This document shows, one piece after another, positions 43,927 to 52,566 of a stretch of DNA of 64,000 bases. The notes below the pieces were generated by a model, which saw only the letters and a list, made by a program, of their open reading frames with translations, was not told the DNA's origin and did no database searches. The DNA lies in the NCBI GenBank assembly GCA_963834445.1, contig CAWIBU010000003.1, positions 1,240,001 to 1,304,000 of the forward strand. Reading direction: 5' to 3'. The DNA comes from PALSA-350 sp963834445 (GTDB lineage Bacteria; Acidobacteriota; Terriglobia; Terriglobales; Acidobacteriaceae). Positions within the stretch are counted from its first letter, which is position 1, and each line of letters begins with the position of its first letter. Both the position numbers and the translations under genes were made by a program.

Positions 43927-45462
43927 ATGTCGCATAAGCGAAAAGTACTACAAGGAACTGCTTCTAACCTCACGCGAGTGCTGCTCTCGATGCTGGTTTC
44001 GCTGGTGCTGCCACCTTTTCTGGTCCATCGCATGCCGCCCCCCGAGTACAGCGCATGGGTCTTGATCCTGCAATTGAGCGCGTATGTGAGTCTGTTGGAT
44101 TTCGGCCTGCAGACGGCTATCGGAAAATTTGTGGCTGAATTTGATGCGAACGGCGACCGCGAGGCCAGCCACCATCTGGTGAGCACATCGTTCACGATTC
44201 TCGCGCTCGCTGCGACGCTTGCATGCGCGGCGTTAGCGGTGATGGTGTGGAGCGTGCCCAAGCTTTTCCACCAGATGCCGCAGGCCCTGGTGCCGGAGGT
44301 ACGCATCGCCTTATCGGCGGTGGGACTATCGACGGCCGTGGCATTGCCGTTCAGCGCCTTTTTGTCTACGTTCACCGGCTTGCAGCTCTATGTTTTCCCT
44401 ACGATTGTGGCCACCGTGAGCAGGGTTGGATCAGCCGTCGTACTCATCGCTCTTCTGCTTATGCACGGGAGCCTGGTGCAATTGGCACTGGTGATGGCCG
44501 GGTTCAATCTGGCGGCGGCGGCATCCCAGTTTTTAGGCTGGCGAAGGTTGGTGAAGGGACGCGTGGATTTCTCCTTCTTTTTCCTGCACCGTCGATCGGC
44601 GGTGAAACTTGCGAAATACGGGAGCGTTTTATCCATCTGGACGCTGGCCATGTTCTTCGTCAGTGGTTTGGATCTGGTGATCGTTGGCCATTACCACTAC
44701 GGAGATACGGGCTTTTATGCGGTCGCCAATAACGCCGCGAATTTTATGCTGGCGCTGGTTTCGAGCGTGTTTGGTCCGTTGATTCCCGCAATATCTTCCA
44801 TGCAATCGAATAGCACGCCAAATCGCATCGGAGAGCTTTGTATCAGGACAACCCGCTACTGTACTTTGCTCCTTTGTCTGCTCGGACTTCCCCTGCTCTT
44901 CGGCGGCTATCCGCTGCTGAGCTTATGGGTTGGCCAGCGGTATGCTGTCAGGAGTGCGCTCTATCTGGAAGTACTGGTGCTGGGAAACGCGGTTCGTCAG
45001 CTTGCTTTTCCTTACGTCCTGGTTGTGGTGGCCACGGGGAAACAACATCTGGCAACCATTGCTGCGATTGCTGAGGCGACCGTCAATCTTGCCCTGAGCA
45101 TCTGGCTGGTGCAGAAAATTGGCGCGGTGGGCGTTGCGGTGGGGACACTGGCCGGCGCATTCGTGAGCGTTGGGGTTCACTTGTCAGTCAGCGTTCCTCT
45201 GACGCAAAGCGCCATCCGTATGAAACGGTCGGTCTTACTGTTGCAGGGGTTGCTGCGCCCACTTCTGATGACCACGCCGTCTCTACTTCTTTACCCATTT
45301 TGGAGAAGGCTGCAGATGCTTCCGGCTCAGCCGGCCGTTCTAGCAGTGTGGGTCGTGCTCACGCTCGCGATTGCGTGGTGGGTTGCGTTGCGTGCCGAGG
45401 ACCGGTATCAGCTCGAGGCTTTCCTGCTGGGGCTGATATACTCGCGCAAGGAGCCCGTCTAG
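43927..45462 (+). CDS. Wzx-like polysaccharide flippase
   Basis: A 511-residue integral membrane protein with about 12-14 hydrophobic segments, the layout of the MOP/oligosaccharidyl-lipid flippase superfamily. Near the N-terminus, NLTRVLLSMLVSLVLPPFLV is followed by YSAWVLILQLSAYVSLLDFG and GLQTAIGKFVAEF, all typical of RfbX/Wzx. It would move the undecaprenyl-linked repeat unit across the inner membrane. It lies between FkbM and GT2 genes on the same strand and is probably co-transcribed with both. No Wzy polymerase is obvious next to it, though the membrane protein at 58864 is a candidate. Confidence 0.88.
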   Translation: MSHKRKVLQGTASNLTRVLLSMLVSLVLPPFLVHRMPPPEYSAWVLILQLSAYVSLLDFGLQTAIGKFVAEFDANGDREASHHLVSTSFTILALAATLACAALAVMVWSVPKLFHQMPQALVPEVRIALSAVGLSTAVALPFSAFLSTFTGLQLYVFPTIVATVSRVGSAVVLIALLLMHGSLVQLALVMAGFNLAAAASQFLGWRRLVKGRVDFSFFFLHRRSAVKLAKYGSVLSIWTLAMFFVSGLDLVIVGHYHYGDTGFYAVANNAANFMLALVSSVFGPLIPAISSMQSNSTPNRIGELCIRTTRYCTLLLCLLGLPLLFGGYPLLSLWVGQRYAVRSALYLEVLVLGNAVRQLAFPYVLVVVATGKQHLATIAAIAEATVNLALSIWLVQKIGAVGVAVGTLAGAFVSVGVHLSVSVPLTQSAIRMKRSVLLLQGLLRPLLMTTPSLLLYPFWRRLQMLPAQPAVLAVWVVLTLAIAWWVALRAEDRYQLEAFLLGLIYSRKEPV

Positions 45463-45495
45463 CTGACGATTGTCTGCCCCGGCAGCCCCGCTGAA

Positions 45496-46449
45496 ATGCC
45501 GACACGCCCAGCTAGTCCTTCACCTCCATCGATCCTGTCAGTCATCGTGCTGTATAACTGCGGGCTTGCGCAAAGTCAATCTCTCTCTTCCCTGTTGCAG
45601 ATCCTGAGCGATCATCCAGAGTCCGCAAAGCATTTTTCCCTGGTCCTTTATGACAATTCGCCACAACCACAGAGTCATGCAATAGCTGCTGGGTTCCCTA
45701 TCCGGTACCTCCATGATCCTTGCAATGGGGGGTTGGCGCCGGCCTACAATTTTGCATTGTCCTGCGCGGAGTCAGAGGGGCGCGAATGGCTGCTTTTGCT
45801 CGACCAGGACACTTCGCTGACGAGCGAATTTATTCTTGAATTGGTGGAGTCTGCCCAGGCGTTGCTTGCCCAGCGTGAAGTTGCGGCCATCGTTCCCAAA
45901 TTGCGCGTGAACGGCAGGATTGATTCCCCGGCCTCGGACTTTTTTGGATTGATGCGACGTCAGTTCTCCCGTCCGGAACAAGCCATGGGGGAGGAAGTTG
46001 TCGGTATTCATCAACAACCTTTGTGCGCTTATAATTCCGGTTCGACACTGCGGGTCACGGTGCTGCGAGCAATCGGCGGATTTCCTGCGGAGTTCTGGTT
46101 GGACTTCCTCGACCATGCCATTTTCCACGCGCTCTTCGCCGGGGGCTATCGTGTGTACGTGATGCGGGCGACGATGAGCCACGATTCTTCATTCTCCGAC
46201 CTCGACAAGCTGCCGTTCTGGCGCCTGCGCAACATCCTGCTGGCGCGCACACTCTATGTGAAACGAAACGGAACTTTTCTCGACCGGCTGCTTTATCGCA
46301 TTTGGCTGGTGCGCAACAGCCGGAACCTTCGTGAGGCATGTAAGGATCCGCGGGTTTGGAAAGAGACGGCGCTGCAGGCGCTGCTCATGAGAACGCCGGG
46401 GAAGCGAGACCTTCCGCCGCCATTCGCTCCGCCGGCACGGCAAAAATAA
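45496..46449 (+). CDS. GT2 glycosyltransferase, rhamnosyltransferase-like
   Basis: A 317-residue GT-A enzyme. ILSVIVLYNCGLAQSQSL, VLYDNSPQPQS, LHDPCNGGLAPAYNFAL and LLLLDQDTSLTSEFILEL (DQD as the metal motif) are the RfbN/rhamnosyltransferase pattern. AYNSGSTLRVTVLRAIGGFP and FWLDFLDHAIFHAL follow. The gene at 57500-58447 encodes a clear paralogue with LLLLDQDTAVSTEF and EEFWLDLSD at equivalent places, so two related transferases serve the two blocks. The gene follows the flippase by 33 bases. Confidence 0.87.
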   Translation: MPTRPASPSPPSILSVIVLYNCGLAQSQSLSSLLQILSDHPESAKHFSLVLYDNSPQPQSHAIAAGFPIRYLHDPCNGGLAPAYNFALSCAESEGREWLLLLDQDTSLTSEFILELVESAQALLAQREVAAIVPKLRVNGRIDSPASDFFGLMRRQFSRPEQAMGEEVVGIHQQPLCAYNSGSTLRVTVLRAIGGFPAEFWLDFLDHAIFHALFAGGYRVYVMRATMSHDSSFSDLDKLPFWRLRNILLARTLYVKRNGTFLDRLLYRIWLVRNSRNLREACKDPRVWKETALQALLMRTPGKRDLPPPFAPPARQK

Positions 46450-46497
46450 GCGTTTGTTAACTTGAATTTCCTTCTCTGCACTCCTAAGCTGTGCCCC

Positions 46498-47214
46498 ATG
46501 TTTAACCTCATTGGATCGCGTCCTATTCAGTTGCTTGTCTTCGTTACGCTGCTCGAAGCGTCCTGTTGCCTGGCCGCGACCAAGGTTCACACTGTGTTCG
46601 TTGGCGCCGGGAAGATGGTTGCTTACTCCGTGAAAGGCGACCCGGCCGGTGCTCTGGCTACAGAGAAGCAGTTGCGTGTTCGGCCTCTACTGGTGGACGA
46701 CAAAGTAAAGGAGTGGACCACGGGGGAATCTCACCCGATCACCGACCGCACCTTCGTGGTGCGCCGGGCGCTGCGTTTGAATGATTCACTCCCCGGCGAA
46801 AAGACAGAGCATTGGGTGTGGCAGCGTGGACCCTGGTTGATGGTCGATCGCGTGAAAGGCAGCGTCACTGCGCTGCACCTTCCGGATTACGACCCGGCAA
46901 TTTCGAATGTTATCTGGTTCCGGGACTATGCTGCCTACTGCGGCCTCACCGCCAGTGGAAAGCAGTTGTATGCCGTGGTTGCGCAGATCACAGCGCGCAA
47001 GCCGGTAGTGGCCAAAAAGCTCGCGGCATGGAACCCGGGGGAGAACCAGCCACCTGCCTGCGCAGCCGCCCAGTGGCAGCGAGAGCCACTGCGCGTCACC
47101 TTCCAACAGTCGGGCGCGACGGCGGTCAGTTACGACCTGGTTGGGCTCTCCGCAGTACTGGTCGAAGACGGGGACGGCAACGAGGAGCCGGCGGCGACCT
47201 CTGCCGCGAATTAG
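46498..47214 (+). CDS. Exported protein of unknown function
   Basis: A 238-residue protein that I cannot assign. From ATG 46498 a signal peptide is clear (IQLLVFVTLLEASCCLAA, cleaved near residue 27). The mature part contains HTVFVGAGKMVAYSVKGDP, a segment rich in strands (RTFVVRRALRLND, HWVWQRGPWLMVDRVKG) and VIWFRDYAAYCGLTASGKQL. The acidic, low-complexity end is EDGDGNEEPAATSAAN. TTGAAT (46462) and TAAGCT (46485) could be a promoter 17 bases apart. It lies downstream of the first polysaccharide block but shows no carbohydrate motif. Confidence 0.6.
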   Translation: MFNLIGSRPIQLLVFVTLLEASCCLAATKVHTVFVGAGKMVAYSVKGDPAGALATEKQLRVRPLLVDDKVKEWTTGESHPITDRTFVVRRALRLNDSLPGEKTEHWVWQRGPWLMVDRVKGSVTALHLPDYDPAISNVIWFRDYAAYCGLTASGKQLYAVVAQITARKPVVAKKLAAWNPGENQPPACAAAQWQREPLRVTFQQSGATAVSYDLVGLSAVLVEDGDGNEEPAATSAAN

Positions 47215-47279
47215 GGCAGGAGGTGAGATGGGGCGCCCGCTCCCTTTGTGGAAGGGACGGATTTTAGAGAAGATGGTGT

Positions 47280-47927
47280 ATGCCTACACTCGATGATCTT
47301 CTGGAAGAAGCTAAGGTTGCGCATGGACACCTCTGCGCGGGTCAGGTTTTGGGGGTTCGTTTGGCCATGCTGGGATGCGCCCGCCTGGGCATTGAGCAAC
47401 CGAGGGGCCGGGATCGCAAACGACTGGTCACCTTTGTCGAAATCGACCGTTGTGCTACGGATGCCATTGGCGTGGTGACCGGATGCCGGCTGGGCAAGCG
47501 GGCACTGAAGTTTCGCGACTGGGGCAAGATGGCGGCAACATTCGTTGACCTGGAGACAGGCCGGGCCATCCGCATTGCTGCGCGGGAGTCTTCGAAGGCG
47601 CTGGCCCGGGCGCTTCACCCGGAAATTGAAAACAAGAATCTGCAGCAGATGGCTGCTTACCGCGAGATGAGCAACGATGACCTTTTTGATGAGCAGTGGG
47701 TGCAGGTGACGCTCGACGCTAAGGAATTTCCTGGATTTAAGGGGGAACGGGTGGCCTGCGATCAATGCGGAGAAGGCATCAACTACGACCGGTTCCTGGT
47801 ACGCGATGGGCAAACACTCTGCCTCTCCTGCGCGGCTCCGGAAGAGCGGTACTATCAACCGCTCCCGACGGGAGCAAAGGACGCCGGTTTGTCAGGAGCT
47901 ATTGGATCTATCTGTGAATGTCTCTGA
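47280..47927 (+). CDS. Stand-alone FmdE-like protein with zinc ribbon
   Basis: A 215-residue protein of the FmdE (formylmethanofuran dehydrogenase subunit E-like) family, found outside methanogens in many bacteria. HGHLCAGQVLGVRLAMLG at 15-32 has the metal-binding His/Cys, then VEIDRCATDAIGVVTGC, FRDWGKMAATFVD and a helical middle. A C-terminal treble-clef zinc ribbon is formed by CDQC and CLSC (about 160-185, GERVACDQCGEGI, GQTLCLSCAAPEE). Bacterial members are sometimes linked to molybdoenzymes. A molybdopterin enzyme exists at 17.5 kb but not next to this gene. The last 25 residues look unrelated to the family. Confidence 0.82.
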   Translation: MPTLDDLLEEAKVAHGHLCAGQVLGVRLAMLGCARLGIEQPRGRDRKRLVTFVEIDRCATDAIGVVTGCRLGKRALKFRDWGKMAATFVDLETGRAIRIAARESSKALARALHPEIENKNLQQMAAYREMSNDDLFDEQWVQVTLDAKEFPGFKGERVACDQCGEGINYDRFLVRDGQTLCLSCAAPEERYYQPLPTGAKDAGLSGAIGSICECL

Positions 47928-47965
47928 GGCGCTGGCACTGGAATTTTGTGGAGAGGCTGAGAGCA

Positions 47966-48075
47966 CCCAGCACTGCGTGCTGGGAAATTCTCAGCCGTCC
48001 CTGACGGGACTGGACAGGTTTGGGTCGGGCGTTCCCAGGATTTCATCCTGGGCTATTTTCAGCCGTCCCAGTCCA
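47966..48075. repeat. Family B palindromic repeat, copy 2
   Basis: CCCAGCAC/GTGCTGGG is a perfect 8-base hairpin (47966-47984). It is followed by CAGCCGTCCCTGACGGGACT at 47992, a CCCAGGATTTCATCCTGGG hairpin, CAGCCGTCCC and TCCAAATTAGCGATC. The order is the same as at 264-349. Confidence 0.8.
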
Positions 48076-48137
48076 AATTAGCGATCTGCGATTCTATTTC
48101 GCCCCCCACACAAATTTGTCATCCCGACCGAAGCGTA

Positions 48138-48242
48138 CCCGAATTCCTGTTTCGCTACGTCAGACAGATCCGCGTGTGCGGCTTTCATTAAGGAAAGCCG
48201 CATGAAGTTCGCCAGCGCCGCCAACCTCGACAGGAATTCGGG
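48138..48242. repeat. 105-base palindromic element, copy 4 (inverted)
   Basis: CCCGAATTCCTGT at 48138-48150 and ACAGGAATTCGGG at 48230-48242, with the interior (GCGGCTTTCATTAAGGAAAG) in the reverse orientation relative to the other copies. This shows the element moves or inverts as a unit. Confidence 0.85.
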
Positions 48243-48501
48243 GGAGCGAAGTGGAGGGACCTTTGCGCCTACACCTCAAACGAAGGACCCGCCGGCGAGC
48301 AAAGCTCTCAACATGGCATTCGAAAAGGCTCTCCGAACTCACGGCTGGGGCCTTGGTTTGGGGCGTAGGCGCACAGCAGATCCCTCCGCTTCGCTGCGCT
48401 TCGGTGCTAATGAACAAAATGGCTGGGGCTGGATTTGCGAGCTCACTCGTGAGGCCTTGGTTTGGGGGAAAGGCGCACCGCAGATCCCTCCGCTTCGCTA
48501 C

Positions 48502-48606
48502 CCCGAATTCCTGTCGAAGTTGATGGCGCTGGCGAACTTCATGCGGCTTTCCTTAATGAAAGCCGCACACGTGGATCTGTCTGACATGGCGAAACAGGGA
48601 TTCGGG
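48502..48606. repeat. 105-base palindromic element, copy 5
   Basis: CCCGAATTCCTGT at 48502-48514 pairs with ACAGGGATTCGGG at 48594-48606 (one mismatch). The inner stem GCGGCTTTC/GAAAGCCGC is perfect. It lies 260 bases from the inverted copy 4. Confidence 0.83.
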
Positions 48607-49090
48607 TACGCTACGGTCGGGATGACAAATTTGTTAGGGGACAGGCCAGTCAGCGCCTCAATGAACAAAATGGCTGGGGCCGGATTTGCGAGCTCACTCG
48701 TGGGGCCTTGGTTTGGGGGAGAGGCGCACCGCAGATCCCTCCACTGCGCTACGCTCTCTCGAAAAACATTCCCAAGAAAGAGCATCCACACAGAGATCCC
48801 TCCACTACGCTGCGCTCCGGTCGGGATGACAAGGGGGGAAGGTGGCGCTTCCAGGGAGAGAAGATTGGCTGAACAGAAGCCGTTTTTCATCTCCTTGGGT
48901 GGGCCGCAGGCCCATGAAAACTCCGGTCGGGATGACAAATTTGTTTGGGGGACGGGCTTAAAGATTTGCTTGAGGGACGGGCTTCAAGCAAGCGCTCTCC
49001 GCGTTCATTCCTCTCTTAACTTGCCGACAGGCAAGTCAGCCACTCGGGATGACAAATTTGTTTGGGGGGAGCGAGATGGAATCGCGATCG

Positions 49091-49203
49091 CTAATTTGGA
49101 CAAGACTGACCTGCAGTCGTCCCTGACGGGACTGGGCAGGCTTGGGTCGGGCGTTCCCAGGATTTCATCCTGGGATATTTTCAGCCAGACCTGTCCAAAT
49201 TAG
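49091..49203. repeat. Family B palindromic repeat, copy 3, with inverted ends
   Basis: CTAATTTGGACA (49091-49102) and TGTCCAAATTAG (49192-49203) are perfect 12-base inverted repeats bounding the element. Inside are CGTCCCTGACGGGACTGGG and the CCCAGGATTTCATCCTGGG hairpin. This copy shows the full element size, 113 bases. Confidence 0.88.
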
Positions 49204-49333
49204 CTTTGGGCCGGTCTGAGCTTCAACTGGCGTAATCGCGGACCGGTCACGGATTCGGGAACCTGCTTTCGTTTGCTCCAGTTCCCCACCAATCTTTTCA
49301 ACAAGCTACCTGGTCCAAACGGCTTCGGCTTTG

Positions 49334-49381
49334 CTAATTTGGACAGCTCTGATTTTCGGCCGTCCCTGACGGGACGGGCCA
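49334..49381. repeat. Family B partial repeat, copy 4
   Basis: CTAATTTGGACA at 49334-49345 is followed by GCCGTCCCTGACGGGACGGG at 49360. The CCCAGG hairpin and right end are absent, so it is a truncated copy just beyond the gatA 3' end. Confidence 0.75.
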
Positions 49382-49431
49382 GGATTGATCGCACCGCATG
49401 AGCTGCGGCGAGTTCGCCAAAAATCCCGCGC

Positions 49432-50874
49432 TCATGCTTGCTGGAGCGAACTTTCGATGGCTAACGCGGCACGGAGGACGGTCGCCTCATCGAAATGCTT
49501 GCCCAGAATCTGGGCGCCTATGGGCAGCCCCTGGGAGGAGTGCCCGCAGGGCACCGATAGGCCGCAGATACCGGCAAGACTGGCCGTCACAGTGTAGATG
49601 TCGGCGAGATACATGGCGAGCGGATCATCAGTTTTCTCACCCAGCTTGAAAGCCGGGGTTGGCGCAACCGGCGTCACCAGGACATCGACCTGCTCGAATG
49701 CAGCGAGAAAGTCGCGCGTTAGCAGGGTGCGCACCTGCTGAGCCTTCTTGTAGTAAGCGTCGTAGTAGCCGGCGCTGAGAGCGTAGGTTCCGAGCAGGAT
49801 ACGGCGCTTGACCTCAGCTCCGAAACCGATCTCGCGCGACTGACGATACATCCCGGTCAAGGTATGAGCTTCCTTCGCACGAAAACCGTAGCGCACCCCG
49901 TCAAACCGAGCCAGGTTAGCACTGGCCTCAGCAGTAGCTATGAGGTAGTAGGTGGGCACCGCATATCGGGTGTGGGGCAGCGATACCGGCTTGATGTGGC
50001 ACCCGGCGGCACGCAGGCGCTCAATCGCTGACTCCACCGCAGAGCGCACCTCGGGATCGAGACCTTCGCCAAAGTATTCAGCCGGAATGCCCACGCGCAA
50101 TCCCTTCACCGGTTGCTTCAGCGCCTGCACGTAATCGGGCACAGGCGTCGTAGCGGAGGTGGCATCCAGCGGATCGTGACCGGCAATCACTCCCAGGAGG
50201 ACGGCGGCATCCGTGACGGAACGGGTGATCGGGCCGACACGGTCTAACGAAGAGGCAAAGGCGATCAAACCGTAGCGGGAGACACGTCCATACGTCGGCA
50301 GCACACCGACCACCCCGCAAAACGATGCGGGCTGGCGAATGGAGCCGCCCGTGTCGGTGCCGAGTGTCGCGACCGCCATGCCTGCGGCTACCGCTGCGGC
50401 AGACCCACCGCTTGAGCCACCAGGGACCCGGTCCAAGGCCACCGGGTTACGGACGGGCCCGTAGCCGGAGTTTTCATTCGAGGATCCCATGGCGAATTCG
50501 TCACAGTTCAGCTTCCCTACCAGGACCGCGCCGGCGGCGTCGAGGCGCTTGACGACGGTGGCATCGTAGGGCGGTCGATAGCCTTCGAGGATTCGTGAGC
50601 CTGCGGTCGCCGGAGAGCCCTTCATCACCAGCACATCTTTTACGCCGATGGGAACCCCGGCCAGTGGGGGCAATGGGCCACCCTGGGCCGCAAGTTGATC
50701 GATCGCCGCGGCGGCACGAAGCGCACGCTCGGGGCTGGTCACCAGATAGGCGTTGATGACCGGATTCTGGGCTGCAATCTCCTCAAAACAAAGCTCCGCC
50801 AACTGCGTGGCGGTAGGCTCTCGATGACGCACCGCGGTCTGAACTTCAGAGATACAAGTCTGCTTCCAATTCAT
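49432..50874 (-). CDS. gatA: Aspartyl/glutamyl-tRNA amidotransferase subunit A
   Basis: Amidase subunit of the GatCAB complex that converts Glu-tRNA-Gln or Asp-tRNA-Asn to the amide. The 480-residue protein has the complete catalytic triad: Lys79 (GVPIGVKDVLV), Ser154 (VPGGSSGGSAAAVAAG) and Ser178 (TDTGGSIRQPASF). NCDEFAMGSSNENSGYGPVRNP is the expected neighbouring block, here as two joined parts. It ends just 50 bases after family B repeat debris. gatC, its usual neighbour, lies 1.4 kb upstream behind an opposite-strand membrane gene. gatB is not in the window. Confidence 0.96.
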   Translation of the reverse strand: MNWKQTCISEVQTAVRHREPTATQLAELCFEEIAAQNPVINAYLVTSPERALRAAAAIDQLAAQGGPLPPLAGVPIGVKDVLVMKGSPATAGSRILEGYRPPYDATVVKRLDAAGAVLVGKLNCDEFAMGSSNENSGYGPVRNPVALDRVPGGSSGGSAAAVAAGMAVATLGTDTGGSIRQPASFCGVVGVLPTYGRVSRYGLIAFASSLDRVGPITRSVTDAAVLLGVIAGHDPLDATSATTPVPDYVQALKQPVKGLRVGIPAEYFGEGLDPEVRSAVESAIERLRAAGCHIKPVSLPHTRYAVPTYYLIATAEASANLARFDGVRYGFRAKEAHTLTGMYRQSREIGFGAEVKRRILLGTYALSAGYYDAYYKKAQQVRTLLTRDFLAAFEQVDVLVTPVAPTPAFKLGEKTDDPLAMYLADIYTVTASLAGICGLSVPCGHSSQGLPIGAQILGKHFDEATVLRAALAIESSLQQA

Positions 50875-50935
50875 ACTTCCATTATCATTCAGAGCAGTTC
50901 GAAGCGGATCAACGAACGACCGGAGGCAAGGCTGC

Positions 50936-52189
50936 TTGGACCGGAAGCTGGAACTACCTGGCCCCCGCGATGGCCTGACTACCGGTTGGCAGTTTGCGGT
51001 CTACGCCCTGGTGACACTGGCCCTGTTCAGTCGCGGCCCCGGCTTTCTGACGCATGCGCAGTTCTATGCGGAAGATGGAGCGATCTGGTTTGCCCAAGCC
51101 TATAACGGAGGGTGGCTACACTCCCTCACGGTGCCGCAGGCGGGATACCTCAACACCATTCCGCGCCTGGCCGCCGGCCTCGCGCTGCTGGCGCCATTTC
51201 GGTGGGCGCCGCTCGTCATGGCGACCACGGGACTCCTCATCCAAGGGCTTCCGGTGCCGATTTTGCTTTCGCCGCGATCACGCAACTGGGGTGGGTTGCG
51301 GTTCCGCCTACTCCTTTGTGCTCTTTACATCGCCCTCCCCAATACCCGGGAGATCCACGTCGTGGCGACCAACGCCCAGTGGCATCTGGCTTTGGCGGCA
51401 TTGCTGTTGGCTTTTGCCAGTGCTCCACGAACCTGGCGTGGATACGTGGTGGATGTGGTGGTGCAGCTGACGGCCGCCCTCAGTGGACCTTTTTGCATCG
51501 TCCTGGCGCCGCTGGTCCTGATTTTCTGGTGGGTGCGACGCCAGCCCTGGAGTCTCGCGATGGGCGCCCTGGTCACGATGGGGGCGGCCACGCAGGTTGC
51601 GGTGCTACTCAACAGCACCCACCGGGTACAGGGCACTCTGGGTGCGACACCGGCGAAGTTCGTACGCATGCTGGGAGGCGATATCGTTGCATGCGCCCTG
51701 CTTGGCAGCCACGCATTTGCCGACCGTTCGCCCATGCTGTTGATTATGGCGGCTGCCCTGATCGGCCTTGGTGTGTGCCTTTATTGCCTACGCTTTGCCA
51801 ACCTCGAATGGAGGCTGTTTCTGGTCTACTGTGCGGCGTTGTATGCTGCTTCGCTGCGCAGCCCCCTGGTCGTGCCAGCCAAGCCCGCCTGGGATCTGCT
51901 GGTCAACGATTACTCTGGCCGGTACTGGTTTTTCCCGATGCTTGGATTTGTTTTGAGCGCTGCGTGGTGCGCGCTTCATGGGCACGATCGTCTCTTCAAG
52001 ATCGCCGGAACCTGCGTTCTGATCAGTATGCCGATTGGCGTTATTCATGACTGGAAGTACAGACCCTACCCGGACGCCCACTTCGCCGTATCCGTACAGC
52101 GCATGCTTCACGCCATGCCGGGGGACCGCATCAGCATGCCGATCGCGCCCGATGGGTGGAGTATGGAGCTGGTGAAGAAGGGACGTTAG
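50936..52189 (+). CDS. Multi-pass membrane protein, possibly GT-C type
   Basis: A 417-residue protein with about ten hydrophobic segments (20-40, 73-95, 97-115, 125-142, 150-168, 178-200, 208-225 and more to about 385). The start is TTG 50936 (LDRKLELPG). HAQFYAEDGAIWFAQAYN follows the first helix, an acidic periplasmic loop like those of GT-C sugar transferases. The short C-terminal tail after about 385 is soluble (MPGDRISMPIAPDGW). I see no proven catalytic pattern. It sits between gatA and gatC on the opposite strand to both, and between the two polysaccharide blocks, suggesting it belongs to the polysaccharide set. Confidence 0.65.
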   Translation: MDRKLELPGPRDGLTTGWQFAVYALVTLALFSRGPGFLTHAQFYAEDGAIWFAQAYNGGWLHSLTVPQAGYLNTIPRLAAGLALLAPFRWAPLVMATTGLLIQGLPVPILLSPRSRNWGGLRFRLLLCALYIALPNTREIHVVATNAQWHLALAALLLAFASAPRTWRGYVVDVVVQLTAALSGPFCIVLAPLVLIFWWVRRQPWSLAMGALVTMGAATQVAVLLNSTHRVQGTLGATPAKFVRMLGGDIVACALLGSHAFADRSPMLLIMAAALIGLGVCLYCLRFANLEWRLFLVYCAALYAASLRSPLVVPAKPAWDLLVNDYSGRYWFFPMLGFVLSAAWCALHGHDRLFKIAGTCVLISMPIGVIHDWKYRPYPDAHFAVSVQRMLHAMPGDRISMPIAPDGWSMELVKKGR

Positions 52190-52267
52190 TTAGGTGTGAA
52201 TTGAGATGTATTCAGAATTCAGCCTGGGCTACTTAACGCCATCTCTTAGGGGAAAGGACGAGCTTCG

Positions 52268-52561
52268 TCAGCGCTCGATGACTTTAGGCACTTTGAAGAA
52301 AATGCCATCCGTATCGGGAGAGCAAGCCAGGACGGCAGCACGATCCAGGGAGGGAGCTACTTCATCCGAGCGCAAATGCAAACCCGTAGCTTCCAGCGCC
52401 TGGAGCATGGGGGGCACGGAGGCGGTGTCGAGCTCGTTCAGCTCGGCGAAGTAGTCAAGAACCGAATTAAGGTCACGCAGCATGCCGGCCTTCTCGTCAC
52501 TCGTTAATTCGAGGTTTGCGAGTTCAGCCACACGCTCAACGTCCTGCACGGATACGGTCAT
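52268..52561 (-). CDS. gatC: Aspartyl/glutamyl-tRNA amidotransferase subunit C
   Basis: A 97-residue helper subunit that wraps around GatA and links it to GatB. VSVQDVERVAELANLELTSDE, LRDLNSVLDYFAELNELDT and VPPMLQALEATGLHLRSDEV are the family pattern. The final helix-forming segment ends FFKVPKVIER. Its start is 5 bases after the WbaP-like gene stop, so it is likely transcribed with that sugar transferase. gatA is separated from it by the plus-strand membrane gene. Confidence 0.93.
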   Translation of the reverse strand: MTVSVQDVERVAELANLELTSDEKAGMLRDLNSVLDYFAELNELDTASVPPMLQALEATGLHLRSDEVAPSLDRAAVLACSPDTDGIFFKVPKVIER

Positions 52562-52566
52562 TGCTC

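Larger units (their letters stand above)
48100..49075. repeat. Family A mosaic repeat block 8
   Basis: The longest family A block in the window (about 1 kb). It contains one reversed palindrome (48138-48242), one direct (48502-48606), two GCGAGCTCACTCGTG segments, GAGATCCCTCCACTACG and a closing GGGATGACAAATTTG run. The open frame 48202-49203 (333 codons) runs across it by composition only, and I do not call it a gene. Confidence 0.85.

Noticed and set aside
47930..49431. 333-codon open frame (48202-49203) between fmdE and gatA
   Set aside because: It runs entirely through family A and B repeats in one frame by chance and has no start signal.
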